In this document: in pieces, positions 24,076 through 37,445 of the stretch | How positions within the stretch are numbered: position 1 is the first letter of the stretch | Layout: each line of letters begins with the position of its first letter | Assembly (NCBI GenBank): GCA_014529385.2 | Contig: CM043943.1 | Coordinates: forward strand, 99,258,355-99,322,354 | From: Adiantum capillus-veneris | Taxonomy: Eukaryota; Streptophyta; Polypodiopsida; Polypodiales; Pteridaceae | Direction: 5' to 3' | DNA length: 64,000 nt | Notes under the pieces: generated by a model | Told to the model about the DNA's origin: nothing | The model's input: only the letters and a program-made list of their open reading frames with translations | Databases searched by the model: none | Translations under genes and position numbers: made by a program

Positions 24076-24478
24076 AGAGTAAAACAAAGTTGGAAGTGCA
24101 TTAAAGAACTTGAAGAGCATGTACACACCCATAAATAGGCACACCAGTACTACCTAGATATTGTTGGAAATTGTACCAAGTTTGTTGCTCTGCCTCTGAT
24201 TGCCTTAATGCCAAATAACCTATAGATCAAAGCACAAATGAGTTCCTTACCAGCTGCTATGCTACATGATCATGGCATCTAGTACCCCTTGCATCCAAAA
24301 ATGACAAGCCATTTTCTCCATAAACCACACCATGTAAAAGTGGTATCTATAAGCATTCCGCATTTCGTCTAAATACAATTTTTAAAGAGTATACTCATGG
24401 AAGTGTTGAGATATATACATGTATCATGCATTAGACCGTGTCAATTACATGATCGAATATGAGAACTTATTAAGAAAG

Positions 24479-24627
24479 AAGACTTTCCAAAGGAGCTTCA
24501 ATCGCCACGATGACCCGGGTCATGGGTTCAAGTGTGGCCAAGCAACCCTGATAGTGCTCATGGACATGTTTGTCGTTTCACATGGGATTTGTGCGATATC
24601 CCGCCCCCCCAAAAAAAAGACTTTCCA
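24479..24627 (+). mobile_element. SINE-like insertion with 11-bp target duplication
   Basis: A body of about 127 bp (24490-24616) ends in a run of eight A and is flanked by perfect 11-bp repeats AAGACTTTCCA (24479-24489 and 24617-24627). It contains a B-box-like GGTTCAAGT (24525-24533), as in tRNA-derived SINEs. An A box is not clear. An A-rich 3' end and 7-20 bp target duplication are the marks of LINE-mediated retroposition. It may be 5' truncated. Family not assigned. Confidence 0.65.
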
Positions 24628-24859
24628 TCCATCAACATGAAAACAAAGGGTGCCACTAGAATACTTCTCTGACGGGCCCTTTAGAAAAGGAATAAGGACA
24701 TGACAATCCTATGCCATCAAGTCAGATCACGCTAAATCCTTCTGTATAGCTTTTTGGTCCAACCTTAAACCTATAAAGTGAAATTTTCCACTCAAACATA
24801 AACAAGTGAGAGCTCAATTGCCAGGAAAATTAACAACAAAGGTAGTAAACGTCTTGGGA

Positions 24860-25832
24860 AATATTGGGATTTGTAGGCGGTGTAGTTGGAAAGGAATGGA
24901 TCAGGTTTCTCTCTAGTTTAATCAGAATGTGACAAAAAGGATACTAATCAGTAGAGCTCTAGAATGGATTAACAAGGTGTGTTTACCGGGCTGCGAATCC
25001 AAGTTCGAGTGGAAAGCTTGGCAGTGACATAAGAATAGACACTTCCTTAAACCTCAAACTAAGGAAGTGTATTGTACACTTATGTATTCGAAGGTTTGGC
25101 TCTCACCACTGAACAAGCAATGGCGCAAGAACTGGTTTGAGTTCAGATGGGAGACAATTGTGAACAATATTTGGCACCCGCCATGGCCACATAGAATGAA
25201 GGTTTTTGTGTGGAAGGTGCTTTGGGGAGCCATGCCGGCTCGGGTGAAGATTCGCTAGGGGAATTGGTATGTACAGATGCTCACAATGTAGATTAGCTAG
25301 GGAAGACCTCGCTCACCTATTCAAGGAGTGCCCAATGATTTGTGGCATGGCAAGGAAAATCTGCAAATGGGTCCAAAAAACCTGGAAAATAGGATTCTAC
25401 AAGAATGACCTATGCTTGGGAGGAAAGGTATTCAAAAGTCAAATGCTACTCATAGTCACGCAAATTGTAAGATACTGCTATGTTTGTCATGTTTGGAAGG
25501 CAAGGAATGGTCAAATATTCGAGAGCACAATGGAAACAACTGATTTCACGAAGATAGTCCAAGAAAGTAGGGAGGCAATCATTGCCTTCGGAAAACAGAT
25601 GATCTCTAATGAGTGGAGCAAGGCCATTGGCACCACTATGACTGAATCTCTTCGTTGAAAGGGTGGGTTGTTCACTTTCCATGGGGTGGCTTTCCTTTCA
25701 GCTGATGTAATGGTGACCTAGGGAAGCTGTCATGGCTCAGCTTGAGCATGGCAAGAGCTTGTAATTTTTTTGCTATGTCAATGTAATCTACTCACAATTG
25801 TGAGTTTTGCCAAAAAAATTAAAATTAAAATA
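24860..25832 (+). mobile_element. LINE (L1-type) 3' remnant with zf-RVT domain
   Basis: Two neighbouring open stretches (25067-25258 and 25269-25658, stop at 25656-25658) are separated by a frame change near 25258. They match the C-terminus of plant L1 ORF2. The helix HRMKVFVWKVLWGAMPAR precedes the zinc ribbon YRCSQCRLAREDLAHLFKEC (Cys-x2-Cys ... His-x4-Cys), the standard zf-RVT arrangement. Upstream text (24860-25060) is decayed. The 3' UTR continues to an A-rich tail at about 25800-25832. The reverse transcriptase and endonuclease are absent, so this is a 5'-truncated dead copy. Confidence 0.8.
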
Positions 25833-26341
25833 AGAGAGCTCAATTTCATCATCATAGCTCATTGAAAAAAAAAAAAGTGAAAATGCATCATAGGAAAATA
25901 GTTTGTTACTACCTCCATTGTTTGTGCATATCCATGTGCAAAGGGTGTGCATAACAATCCATGTGTGATCCCTACAAGGTAGACTACATGATAGATATAA
26001 AGATGAGAATAGAAGCAAGAACTAATTACGGAGACAAAAACACATGAGACTGAATGGTGACATGCTTGATTAGCAAACCCAAGGACCTCAAGGGTTGCAC
26101 TATTGAACTCCCTTATCTAAGGTGAGTTTGGAGGCTGTTCAAATAATTCTTTTTTTAAACATGTTTGAATGAATAAAACAACCTATTATTTTAAGATTTT
26201 TAAAAATGAACTACAAAAAACCCTTTTGTCAATATATATCTATTAATTTTCAAAAAATGTTTGCATTAAAAACCCCCTCCTGTTGAACTCAAGTTACACA
26301 TTAGCATGATTGCATGGTGCATCTCCCTGAGCCAAGGACAC
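25833..26341. other. Short non-coding stretch
   Basis: AT-rich with homopolymer A and T runs. I see no gene or repeat boundary other than the start of the LTR at about 26342. Confidence 0.5.
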
Positions 26342-26994
26342 TGTAATGAAAATGGCCTATGAACTTTGAGAATAGCGGAATTAGGAAAATTAGAGTGAGC
26401 ATTTTTGTGAGACTACTTTGAAAACATAGAGGGTGAGCTTAATTAGTGGTAGCACCATAACCATAGTACTTAATTAACTTGGCATGAACAATAGTTTTGC
26501 AAGAGAGAGAGAGAGAGTTTAGAGAACTTGACAATAGTTGAGGACCGGATTTATGTGGGGCCGGTGGTCCCCCCCTCCAATCGGCTTTTGTATTATAGAT
26601 TCTCCCATCAAGAGCGACTTGGTACAATAAAATCTTTGTCTTCCTTGTGACCTAGGTGACACAATGAAGATGGGAAGCTTCATGCATCATGAGCATAACA
26701 TAGACTTTGTTAAAAGCATTAATCATCCCCAACCTCAGTCCCAAGGCCTCAGACACCTTCAAAGGTGGAGAGAGCTATAGGGGAATGAGGATAGGGAAGA
26801 GGAAGAATCATCACTCTTCTTGCTTAGCATACATAATAGCATAGTAATGAAGATGGAGAAGATGGCAAGCTTAAGTATTGGAGCATGTCTCTTTGTTGGA
26901 TTTGCATTCTATAGCCAAGAGTCTTGGTGTATGCTCTCAATTTATCTACAAGCTTGGAGGAGGAGATGGAGCTCTTGCACTTTGAAACTCACAC

Positions 26995-27042
<48 letters not shown>

Positions 27043-27832
27043 CCCCCCAAGCTAGCCCCTTCCTTGCTTTGGTTGACCCCCCTCTTCTAGCACTAACTTG
27101 CACTTGATTGGACCTCCTCAAGCTTAACAAATCACATGCTTAGTGCATATCAAGCAACAAGGGTAGCTTTCGAACAAGTGTCCCCCTTTTCCCTTTGAGA
27201 GAGAGGACTTGATAAATGCATAAACAATTAACTAAATTATCATTGGACCCCTTGGGAGGCCAACCAATATGCTTTAGTCACACTATGAGGGCAACATGGA
27301 GAGGAGCTTGACAAGTGTCCTAGTTTCTTTATTTATATCAAGCTTGCCTTGTGTGAGGGTGTGTGTGTTCTCTCTCTAGCTCCTACAAAGAGGGCTCGCT
27401 CCCTCATGAGTAGGGATGTGCTTTGACTTTTGAACACCCTAACCCCTCAAGAACCTTATTCATGGAGCACCTTAGCACCTTAGTCATTAAGAATGACAAG
27501 TACCTCAAGCACCTTAGTCAGCAAGCATGACAAGCACCTCAAGCTTGGGCCGGGTTCCCACCCCAAGCACATCACTAGCTTGCCTAAGGTCAAAGGACTT
27601 TTAACACTAACCTTTGGAGGTTTTTAATGAAGCTAACCCTAAGGTCTTTAAGATCCATTAGCTAGCCTTGCTCTTTGACAAACCATCTCTCATTTGGACC
27701 CCTTTGTCATATTGGCCCTTTGTTGAGATAGACCCGTAAGCACATGCATATATGATAGCCCTTGTTCCCGTTTATTCTCCCACATTAAATGATTAGTTTA
27801 TAATGAAAAATAATTTAGGTTAGTTATATATT
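26342..27832 (-). repeat. Chromovirus 3' LTR (old copy)
   Basis: Aligns along its length with the LTRs at 30495 and 37853. Shared blocks include the ATGGCCTA start block, ACAATAGTTGAGGACCGGAT and the repeated ATTGG boxes. It carries a (GA)n tract at 26998-27038. The inner edge lies near 27832; exact termini are uncertain because of divergence. Confidence 0.8.
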
Positions 27833-28958
27833 AGATTAACTCTCCCTTGAAATCATAGTCGTCCTCGACTATGAGGTAGAAGAGATAAAGCCTTAGTCAT
27901 TAGTCAATGTTTATTGGATAGAGGATCCCTTTTTACCCTACAACATCATTCCATTTGGTGCTTGAGAGACATAGCTACCGCAAGCATGCCTGCTCTTTAG
28001 TCCATTTCATTATCCCAAAGTAGAGTGACAAATTCTTTGGTGTTTGAGAGATGTCGTCATCACACCCATGATTGAAATTATGCATACTATTTAAATTTGT
28101 GCAAAATAAAAAGAGAATTAATCTTATAAGACAAGAACATTTGTCATTAAAATGAAACATGTACATTTCATTACTCTAATGTAGTGTTGTAAGCATTGAT
28201 AAGGTTCATACTATCCTTAAGTTGTATTCCTTGCATCCATCTAGCATCTTAAAAAGGATAATTTTTGAACTTAATAAGATATCGTCGGGGATAATCTTAC
28301 CATGGTGTAGTACCTTGTTTTTATGCCGAAGGATAGCTTCGGGTTGTAGCACCTCTTCTTGGTCTTCGATTTCGGGGGGGTCTTCAATAATTGGTTCACT
28401 TGGTGGCTCTCCTTTGTAGGGCTTAAGTAGGCTCACATGAAAAGCATTGTGTATGAGCCAATGGTTCGACAGCTTGAGTTGATAAGCCATCTCATTGATT
28501 GGCTTCAAGATTTGAAAAGGACTATAGTATCTTTTTGCTAGTTTAGCATAATACTTTTGATGGCTTGTAGGATTTTTGCCCGCATTTACCTCAATCGAGC
28601 CTTGGGAAACTTAAGTAAGACCCAATCATTTTCTTTAAACATTAAGGCCCTTCTATGCTTGTCAATAGCAGCTCTTTGTCTTTGTTGAGAGATGGATATA
28701 GCCTCCTCAATCTTTTGGAAAGATTATTGTAGGTCACAACTATATTCATTGGCAACAAAGATCTTCCCATGTGCTTGGAGTAGCAAGGGACTTTTAGGTC
28801 TTCCCTCTATGATTCAAAAAGTACTTATCTTATAGAAGTATGGCCAATATGTACGCATACTCTACAAGAGGTAGGTACTTCTCCCATTGTGAGCGTTGAT
28901 CTGTTTCTGTAACATAAGTTTTTTATAGTAGATTGAGAATCGTAAGATTTGCTATCTC
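26342..28958 (-). mobile_element. Ty3/gypsy chromovirus, 3' part only
   Basis: A minus-strand copy of the window's main chromovirus family, keeping the 3' LTR (26342 to about 27832) and the 3' end of pol (about 27833-28958: integrase C-terminus and chromodomain region). Everything upstream is missing; homology stops abruptly at 28958. The LTR is clearly more diverged from the others than they are from each other, so it is probably the oldest copy. Broken and truncated. Confidence 0.85.
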
Positions 28959-30489
28959 ACTTTGACACTTTATCAAAAGCAACAATGGAGCTTCTTGAAC
29001 AAAATTGGGAACAGATGATGGAGGAAGGAGTTCATAATGGGGCACATGGAATAAGTATGATTTACACACACGTGTACTCCAAGAGAAAGGATTGTATGAA
29101 TGAGGATGAAATTAACGCAGTGACGAGGTATGAAGTACGGGAAAAAAGCGAGTATAGGAAGCTATGTCATGCAAGAAAGCAAGTGTATGCCAACGTCAAT
29201 AGTGGAGCAAAATAATTTCACAGAGAGGATGTGGATGTACGAACAAAGGAAGACAAGAAAAACCATACTATTCAAGAAAAGAAGACAAAGATTAAATCAT
29301 TCAGGTTGCGCTAAGCGATAAGCGCATCTTGCCATGCAATGAAGATTTAGACTCTCTTCACTCGAACGGCCTTATTTCTATACTCAAAGTCTCCTTACAA
29401 GAATTGAAGATTCCAAAATTAGTTGATGAGGTCTTTTTGAAATGATGCACATTCAACATGCTGGTGAGCGATTATTGCAAAATAATGAGAGCCTAAGCAA
29501 AGGTGTTACTCTAAATAAAGTGGCAAAACTATTGAATGTTCATCTAAGGAACTCTTACTCAGCTTTGGGTAGAGTTGAAAGTGATCCCGTGTCAAGCACA
29601 TTGAAGTTAGACTTATGCAAAAGAAAGTCTCGATATGTTGGGTCCTTATCTAATGAATTGAAGTAGATGTTGATGGCTAAACATTGGAAAGCCCATTTTT
29701 GTATTGGTTAATTGACGGACTCAATTGTAAATATTTTTTGAGACTCAATCAAGTTTTCAAATTGTAATATATTAAATATGCGGATTAGTTGAACCCAAGG
29801 AAGAAAGTAGGAGGTAATTTTGATAAGTTATAAAAGCCACTTTTCGTAACCCTAAGGACAACTTTTTAATGAATCATCTTTTGAGCTCAACTAAGCATGT
29901 CGTGTCTATGTATTTTGTGTGAGAGAGTGAGTGAAGTCTTCTTCTACTCTCTACACGCACTACAAAAGCCACATTGTGAAGGCAACTACACCATCATGTT
30001 AGCAACGGCAAGAGCTATGATTCGACGCCAAGCTTGCACGATTCCGGTCTCTTTGCAAAGAGTTTTCCCACAAACTTCGAAGTGATTTTTCTCTCTAACC
30101 GTGTATCGATTTTATGATTTCTATATGTCATTACGTTCACGGTGGCGAGTCAAACTACACTTTAGGCCTAAACACGTGTAGAATTATTGACATGTAATTT
30201 TTGGTATGTCTTAATACGTGTTTTTTGCACCGAGTGTGTATAGGTAGGGTTAGAGACTTTATGTTAGTGTCCTCTAGGTGTGTAGAGGTTACTCCTTGAG
30301 TTTCTGATGATTAGACAATGTTAGGTCATGTTTCAGAGAGCGTAGCCGTAGTAGGTAAGGTAGCAATTGTGCATACATAGTGTGCTTTGAAATGATTTTC
30401 CTTGGAAGTTATTGTCTCTAGAAGGTCAAGTAGGAGGTTGACATCCATCTATTTTTTTCCGTGCACCTATGGGTCAAACTCCATCCTTG
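28959..30489 (+). other. Coding-like fragments of unknown origin
   Basis: Right after the chromovirus break, short plus-strand open frames (28949-29215, 29130-29321, 29442-29666) read like decayed exons. An example is a stretch with NWEQMMEEGVHNGAHGISMI and a Lys/Arg-rich continuation. I recognise no family and see no consistent splice pattern. 29670-30489 is non-coding by eye. The chromovirus at 30495 is inserted directly downstream. Confidence 0.3.
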
Positions 30490-30494
30490 GTTGA

Positions 30495-32157
30495 TGTAAC
30501 ATTTAATGGCCTAGTAACTTGTGTGTAGTGGAAAATAGCATGAACATAGTGAGCATTTCAGTAGAACAGATTCCTAATGAGAATAACAAGAGTGCTTGGG
30601 TGGAGAGAGAAACAAAAAGCATAACACCTAGTTAGATAGCATGAACAATACTTCAAAAGAGAGATAAATTAAGCAATTGATAATAGTTGAGGATCGGATT
30701 TACATGGAGCCGGTCCCCCCTCCAAAAGGCTTTGTATTATGGTTTCTCCCATCAAGAGAATCATTTTACAATACGATTCTTTGTGTTCCTTCGATACTAG
30801 CTAGTGCAATGAAGATGGAAACTTCAAGCACTAAGCAAAACACTTATCAAACACAATATCAATTCCCTCACGATCTCAGACCTAAGACCTCACACACCTT
30901 TGAAGATGGTAAGAGCTATCGGGGTATGAGAGTAGATTCAGAGGAAGGAGGAGTAGTCTTACGAGAAATATGTACATCTCCTCACATAATCACTCATATT
31001 AGCATAGCTTAGCTTAGTAATTAGCATGGTAGAGGGGATGAGCATGCATTGAAGCTTGGATCTTGGTTGGGATTTGCATCACAAAGCCAAGAGTTGTTGG
31101 TGTAGGCCTCCCTTCTCACAAGCTTGGAGTAGGTGACAAGCTTTCCATTAAAACTTGGGAAGAGATTGGTGTAGGCCTCCCTTCTCACAAGCTTGGAGTA
31201 GGTGACAAGCTTTCCATTAAAACTTGGGAAGAGATAAAGAGTCTTCTTACTCTACACATCAGCTTGTGTGAATGTGTGTGGATAATTCCCTTTGAAAAAT
31301 CAGCCCCCTCTCTCTCTTGGTCGACCCCTCTTGCTATTTGCTCTTGCTAGCACCTCATTGGACCTCCCTAGACTTAGCCAATACGGTTTCAGGAGAATAA
31401 GTGATAGCCTTATGACATGTGTCCCCCTTTCCCCTTTTGTGAAAGCTTTAGGTAATTAATTAATTCAACTAAACTCTCATTGGACCCCTTTGCCTCTTGG
31501 TCAATAGGAATCAGGCAAGCCATTGGGCTGCTGAATGCTCATTGGACCCCTTGTGAGACTGTCCAATAGTCTTCAAGAGAGCTTAATTCTTATTGGTTCT
31601 TTTATTAAGTGTTTTAAATTAATTAAAATAGATTTACTCTAGCCTAATTTTCATTTGTCCACCTCCATGGCCATCCATTAGGATTTGAGTACACCTTGTG
31701 GGCATATGGCCTAGGGAGCTGACATGTGTCCCTCTTTCCCCTTGTGTAGAAATGAAGCTTGTGAGTGTGTGTGGGTGTTTATCTCTCATCCCCTACTTCT
31801 TGGGCTCGCCCCCTCCTATGTAGGGACTTGTGAAGACTTTTGTACACACACACACAGAGCATCTAAATTTCCTAAGCTTTGACCTTTGGACACAACCTTT
31901 GAATTTTGGAACCTTAGTATTTTGTAAGTCTTAATGGGCTGAACCTTAGGGTCTTTTAAGACCATTGTTGCATACTGCTCTTTTGCAGATGGCCCCCCCT
32001 TTGGATCCCTATTTTACCTCCTTTGGGTCCCTACTGTGGCTGGTCTGCTAGCTTAGCCAATATTCTAGCTTTTTCTCCCCTCGCACTTCCCCTTATTAAA
32101 TGATTAGTTTAACATGAGAAAATCATTTATGAGAATTCGACATTAGTTATTATGACA
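30495..32157 (-). repeat. 3' LTR of the minus-strand chromovirus
   Basis: 1663 bp, TG...CA ends. It has a private 69-bp tandem duplication (31097-31165 and 31166-31234) that the 5' LTR lacks, and many CCAAT/ATTGG boxes between about 31360 and 31690. Confidence 0.93.
31097..31234 (-). repeat. 69-bp tandem duplication inside the LTR
   Basis: Two nearly identical copies begin TTGGTGTAGGCCTCCC. In the partner LTR the same position carries one copy followed by a long (GA)n tract, so the event postdates insertion. Confidence 0.9.
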
Positions 32158-32555
32158 TTATTTCTCTCTTGAAATCATAGTCGTCCTCAACTATGGGGTA
32201 GAGAAAAAGCATATTCATTAGTCCTTTTCCTAGCGGGTAGAGGATCCCTATGTTACCCTATGACATCGTTCCAGGATGGATGACTAGTCCATTTGGTGCT
32301 TGAGAGCCTAAGCAGCTGCAAGCATGTCTGCACATTAGTCCTATCAGTCTTCCATAGTAGAGTGACAAGCTCTACTTGGTGTTCGGGAGACGTCGTCTCC
32401 GCAAACTTGATCTAAGTATGCATACTACTTTATTTTTGTGCACAATAAAGAAAAAGAGAGTCTTATAAGACTAAAACTTTGTTCATTTTAAACATTTCTA
32501 CATTTGCTTACTATAGGGAAGCATTGTAAGCATTGACAAGGTTTAGGTTATCCTT

Positions 32556-35500
32556 TCATTGTATGCCTTGCATCCATCTAGCATCTTCAAAACGATAATT
32601 CTTGAACTTAATAAGATATTGTTGGATAGTCTTACCACCCCTTAGTACCTTGTCTTCATGTCGGAGAATGGATTGGGGCTGCAACACCTCTTCTTGGTCC
32701 TCGATCTCCGGTGGGTCTTCAATGGTTGGTTCTTGAGGTGGCTCTCCTTTGTAAGGCTTTAGTAGGCTCACATGGAAAGCATTATGTATGAGACAATGGC
32801 TTAGCAACTTGAGTTGATAGGCCATGTCATTGATTGGCCTAAGAATCAAGAAGGGACCATAGTACCTTTTTGCTAACTTAGCATAGTACTTTTGGTGTCT
32901 CGTAGGATTCTTGCCCATCGTGTGCCTTAATCGAGCATTGGGAAATTTTAATAAGACCGAATCTTTCTTTAAAGGCTGGGGCTCTTTTGTGCTTGTCAGC
33001 AGCAGCCTTTTGTCTTTGCTGTGAGATAGAGATAACATCCTTAATCTTTTGGAAAGATTCTTGTAGGTCTCAGCTATACTCATCTGCAACGAAGATCATC
33101 TCATGTACCTTAAGTAGCAAGGGACTTTTTGATCTTCCCTCAATTACCTTGAAAGGTGCTTTTCCCGTGGAAATATGTACATTGTTATTGTAAGCATACT
33201 CCACTAAGGGTAAGTACTTCTCCCATTGGGATCTTTGATCTACTTCCGTTACATAGGCTTTTAGTAGATCAAGAATTGTTAGGTTAGCTATTTCACTTTG
33301 GCCATCCGTTTGTGGATGATCGGCCGAAGAGAAGTTTAGCCTTGTCCCTAAATTCTCAAAGAGACCCTTCGAGAAATTACTGGTCATTCTAGGATCTCTA
33401 TCCGACACTATGAACATTGGCAAGCCATGGTACTTGAAGATTTGTGAAATGAAGAGGGTTGCCATTTGATGGGCTTTGATAGTCTTTTTGATTGGTATAA
33501 TGAGCTTGTTTACTGAACATGTCTACTATCGTCCATATTTCCATATTCCCATGGATAGACTTAGGCAATTCAATAAAATCCATGGATATGCTCTCCCATG
33601 GTGAATTAGGGATTGGCAAGGGTTGAAGCAATCGAGGTTGCTTCCCTCTATCAAACTTCGTCTTTTGGCATACCACACATTTAGAAACATACTCTTGTAT
33701 GTTTGCTTTCATGGTAGGCCAATAGAAATATGTTTCAATCCTCTTTAGGGTAGACTGAATCCCTCTTTGCCCCGCATAAGGAGGAGCATGACATTCATAC
33801 ATTACTTTCTCACGTAGTAATTTAGTAACGCATAGTCTATTTCCATAGAGAAGATAACCATCTTGTAAGGTAAATGGTTCCTCTTTTTTCCCTAATACAA
33901 GGGCTGAAATCACATCTCTAAAATCGAGATCAATAGCATACTCATCTATCATAGAAGATAGATCATTGTGAGTTGCTATGGAAATCACATTCACTCTAGG
34001 TCGTCTTGAGAGTGCATCGGCTACTTAATTATGCTTGCTAGCAATGTGAGGAATATAAAAATGAAATTGTGAAAGAAAGTTTGTCCACCTCATTTGTTTG
34101 TCGGAGAGCTTGGTATGCGTCATGAAGTACTTAAGACTTTTGTGATCCGTTCGCATAATAAAAGGAGTTCCCAATAAATAGTGCTTCCATGAGTCTAAGG
34201 CGTGTAGAACTACGAGGAGTTCGTTTTCATATATGCCTAGAGCTTGCTCAACAAGGTCAAGACTTCGACTTTCATAGCCTATGGTCTGCTCTTCTTGGAG
34301 CGAAATAGCTCCAAGGCAATCACCACAAGCATCACATTGGACCTCAAATGGCTTTGAGAGATTCGGTAGTGTAAGCACAGGTTGAGAGATAAGATTTTCT
34401 TTAAGATTTTTGAAAGCATTGTTCTCCTTGGGAGACCATGTATACCTAACATTTTTCTTTATTAGGTCATGTAATGGTCGTGCAATTGTGAGAACTTTTC
34501 TATGAAGCGTCTATTGTATGTACACATACCTATAAATCTTCTTAGTTCATGAAGATTCCTTGGTTTAGGCCATCCTTTTATTACCTCTAACTTTGATGCA
34601 TCGATTTGGATGCCAGCTTGAGAGATAATGTGACCTAAATACTGAATCTGTTGCAAGAAAAACTCACTTTTCTTTCGATTAACATAAAGTTTATTCTCTC
34701 TTAGAACTTGAAATATTACCTGGAGATGTTGCTTATGTTCGTCCAAGGGCCTAGAGTAGATGATGATATAATCAAAGAACAATGTAGTAAAGGTCCGGTG
34801 AGGCCTGAATAGCTTCTCTATCAAGCGGTTGAATGTGGCTGGTGCATTGGTCAAGCCAAAAGGCACGACTATATATTTGTGAAGACCAAACCTAGTGCAA
34901 AATGTGGTCTTTACAGTGCCTTGATCAATTATCCTTATTTGATGATAGCCACTTTTTAGGTCAATCCTACTGAAGTAGGTGGACCCTTGTTGCTTATCAA
35001 ATAGGTCTTCTACACGTGGAACGGGAAACCTATTCTTGATAGTGATCCTATTTAGTGCTCTATAGTCGACACACATATGATATGTGCCATCTTTCTTTTT
35101 CACTAGTAGCACAGGAGAACAAAATGGAGATGAGCTACGCCTGACCATGCCCTTCCCAACTAACTCATGCACTTGCCGCATAATCTCCTCTTGTTGAGCT
35201 TGAGAAACTCTATAAGGAGGTTTGTTAGGCGGTGAACTTCCTTGAAGAAGTTCAATTGCATGGTCATCATTGCCTCGTTTAGGAGGTAGCTCACAAGGGA
35301 TGTCTTCAATAAAGACATCTTAAAACCCCTTGAGAGAATTGGATAACTTTAATTCCTTTTGATTGTGTATATTTTCTTTTGCTAAAACATTAGGTTCATT
35401 TTGAGAGTCTTTAACGAAATTCATGTACACGGAAATAGAGCTCTTCATTGACTTATTGAAAGCTTGAGTATGTATAATGGTATGGTGTTACCCATTTACT

Positions 35501-36251
35501 TAGCATCTATGTACATATCTTTTTCCTTGAACCTAAACGAGATTCTCCTTTTAGGGAATTTAACATTGGCAGCCATGCAATCAAACCATGGTGCCCCTAG
35601 GATTACGTCCTCATGCTTGAGAGGAGAAATAAAGAAGTCCTCTTTGTCCACATAGCTTTGGACATGCAGCCTCAATTTCCCGATTAAGGGAGTGGTTGAA
35701 GCTTCTTTCCCCTTGAAAGCACCGTCTACGGGTAGGACATCTCCCTTCTCATAAGCTTGTATGCCTAGCTTGGTGGCCAACTCCGTGGATATGAAATTGT
35801 GAGTAGAACCAGGGTCAAAGAGAATAAAACCATCATGTCCTCTTACCTTTCCCCAAGCATGGCATAGAGGAGATTCTTTGTGGTGAGTTTCCTCCTCTTG
35901 GATTTTGACCAAGGTAGCTCTAGGAGGTTCATGGCCGATGTTCTTTTGGGGACAAGCGCGGTACGCATGCCCTTGCTCGCCGCACTTGAAACAACGGCTA
36001 TCCTTTGTGATAACACTCAAGCTCTTCAGGAGAGAGTTTGTTTTTGCCTTTGTAAATTCCCTTCTCTTTAGCTTTCTTGGAGTTGCCCCTAGGAGACTTT
36101 TGGACATTGTCCTTCCCCTTAGGCTCATTGGAACCCCTTTTTTCCGTGGGCTTATAATTTCTTTTAGCCCCCGTTTGGAAATTGATTCAATAAGCCACCA
36201 TAGTATGGTGTATAACCACCGATATGGTGTGTGGCCTTTGGGAGTTGACAT
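32556..36251 (-). pseudogene. Chromovirus pol remnant (minus copy)
   Basis: Parts in order: CCHC zinc knuckle and aspartic protease (35496-36251), reverse transcriptase (34462-35181), RNase H (34025-34378), integrase zinc-binding domain and core (33070-33994), integrase C-terminus and chromodomain (32556-33089). The protease, RT and integrase families are recognisable at a glance. The chromodomain at the very end places it in the chromovirus clade, whose members use it to target chromatin. Broken in several places; a fossil. Confidence 0.92.
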
Positions 36252-37445
36252 ACTCTGCCATTTCTTCAGTTAAGCCCGCACAAAATTGTTGATTTTGCTC
36301 TCCAAAATCCAACTTCTTAAAGACAATGGCTTTGAGTTGTAAGTCCCAAAACTCGTCTACATATTTGTGAATGGATTCGTAGGGAGAGAGCTTCAAGCTT
36401 CGCCATTCGGTGAGTACTTTGTCTTTGGCATCGGTGGCCAAAAACTGCTTCATAATGGAAGCTCTTAAAGCTTTCCATGTTTGTGGAGCTTCACCATTGG
36501 CATGTAGGCTAGACCACCATTGTCTGGTGGACTTTTGAAAGTGCATAGCTACATGGCATAGCTTAGAGGACTCCATAAAGCCCTCATCTCCAAACGTCGC
36601 ATCGAATTGTTGGATAAAGGCCAAGACTTTGTCCGTAGCACCAAAGGTGCCATCGTAGGCAGGGAAAGAGATGCTCTTCCCTCCCTCTTTGAACTTCTTG
36701 AGCTTGGACGACCTCTTCCACACGGCATAGGATTTCCTATGGCTTCGTCTTTTTTATGGTTCAAAGGTTGCACCATCACTTTCTTCACAAGGTGAAGAAT
36801 TTGAGGAAGATGGAGAAGAGGGTGACCTCTTTCTCGCCTTTTTCTTGCCTTGATCTTCTTTGTCTTCACCATCACTTTCATAAGAGGAAGAGGATGAAGA
36901 AGATGGAGAAGAGGGTGTCATCTTTCTCACCTTTTTCTTTTCTTGCTTTTTGCCATCCGTCTTTGAAGTATAGTGTGGAGAAGTATGCGATGGTCTTCTC
37001 CATTTTAGAGGTGATGGAGAGTGTTTAGCCCGCCATCTTCGTGGAGCCATCTCCGCCGAGGTGACAGAAGACTCACTTCTTTCTCGTTCCTTTGGTGGAG
37101 GCTCTTGAATTCTCCTTTGAGAAGCAGATGTGTCATCAAGGAGAAAATTTTTGATCCCTTCATATGGATTCTCTTCTTCTTCCCGAATTGGAGAGAGGCC
37201 TCTTTTGGAAGTCTCGCAAGGAGGCTTCCTAGGTGCTCTCTCGTCATGGTGGGGAGCTTGGAGAATGCCATGAGCATGAAGCTGCCGTTGCACTTCACTT
37301 TGGAGGGATGGATTGTTGCCCATGGCTTGTTGAAGCCTAAAAACAAGATAGTTAACAAGCATCGGTGCATCATTAGTAGCTTGCTCATTAGCAAAATCAA
37401 AGTTATCAACATTAATTTCACTCTCTCTTTACTATTGTCAGCCAT
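36187..37445 (-). pseudogene. Chromovirus gag remnant (minus copy)
   Basis: Retrotransposon gag domain (36187-36723) is preceded by an N-terminal region (36754-37445) with tandem Ser-rich, Lys/Arg-rich repeats of about 28 residues. The same repeats occur in the plus-strand copy. Broken; a fossil. Confidence 0.85.

Larger units (their letters stand above)
21417..24478. other. Microsatellite-dense region without a gene
   Basis: Contains a 23-base G run, (GT)n and three long (GA)n tracts, and copy 2 of the dispersed repeat. Short minus-strand coding-like text at 21540-21830 continues the theme of the tandem module but is broken and unrecognised. Open frames of poly(Ser-Leu) or poly(Arg-Glu) are microsatellite artefacts. 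Confidence 0.5.

Noticed and set aside
29300-29322. TGCGCT...AGCGCA dyad as a regulatory site
   Set aside because: Only six pairing bases, single occurrence, no adjacent promoter or gene.
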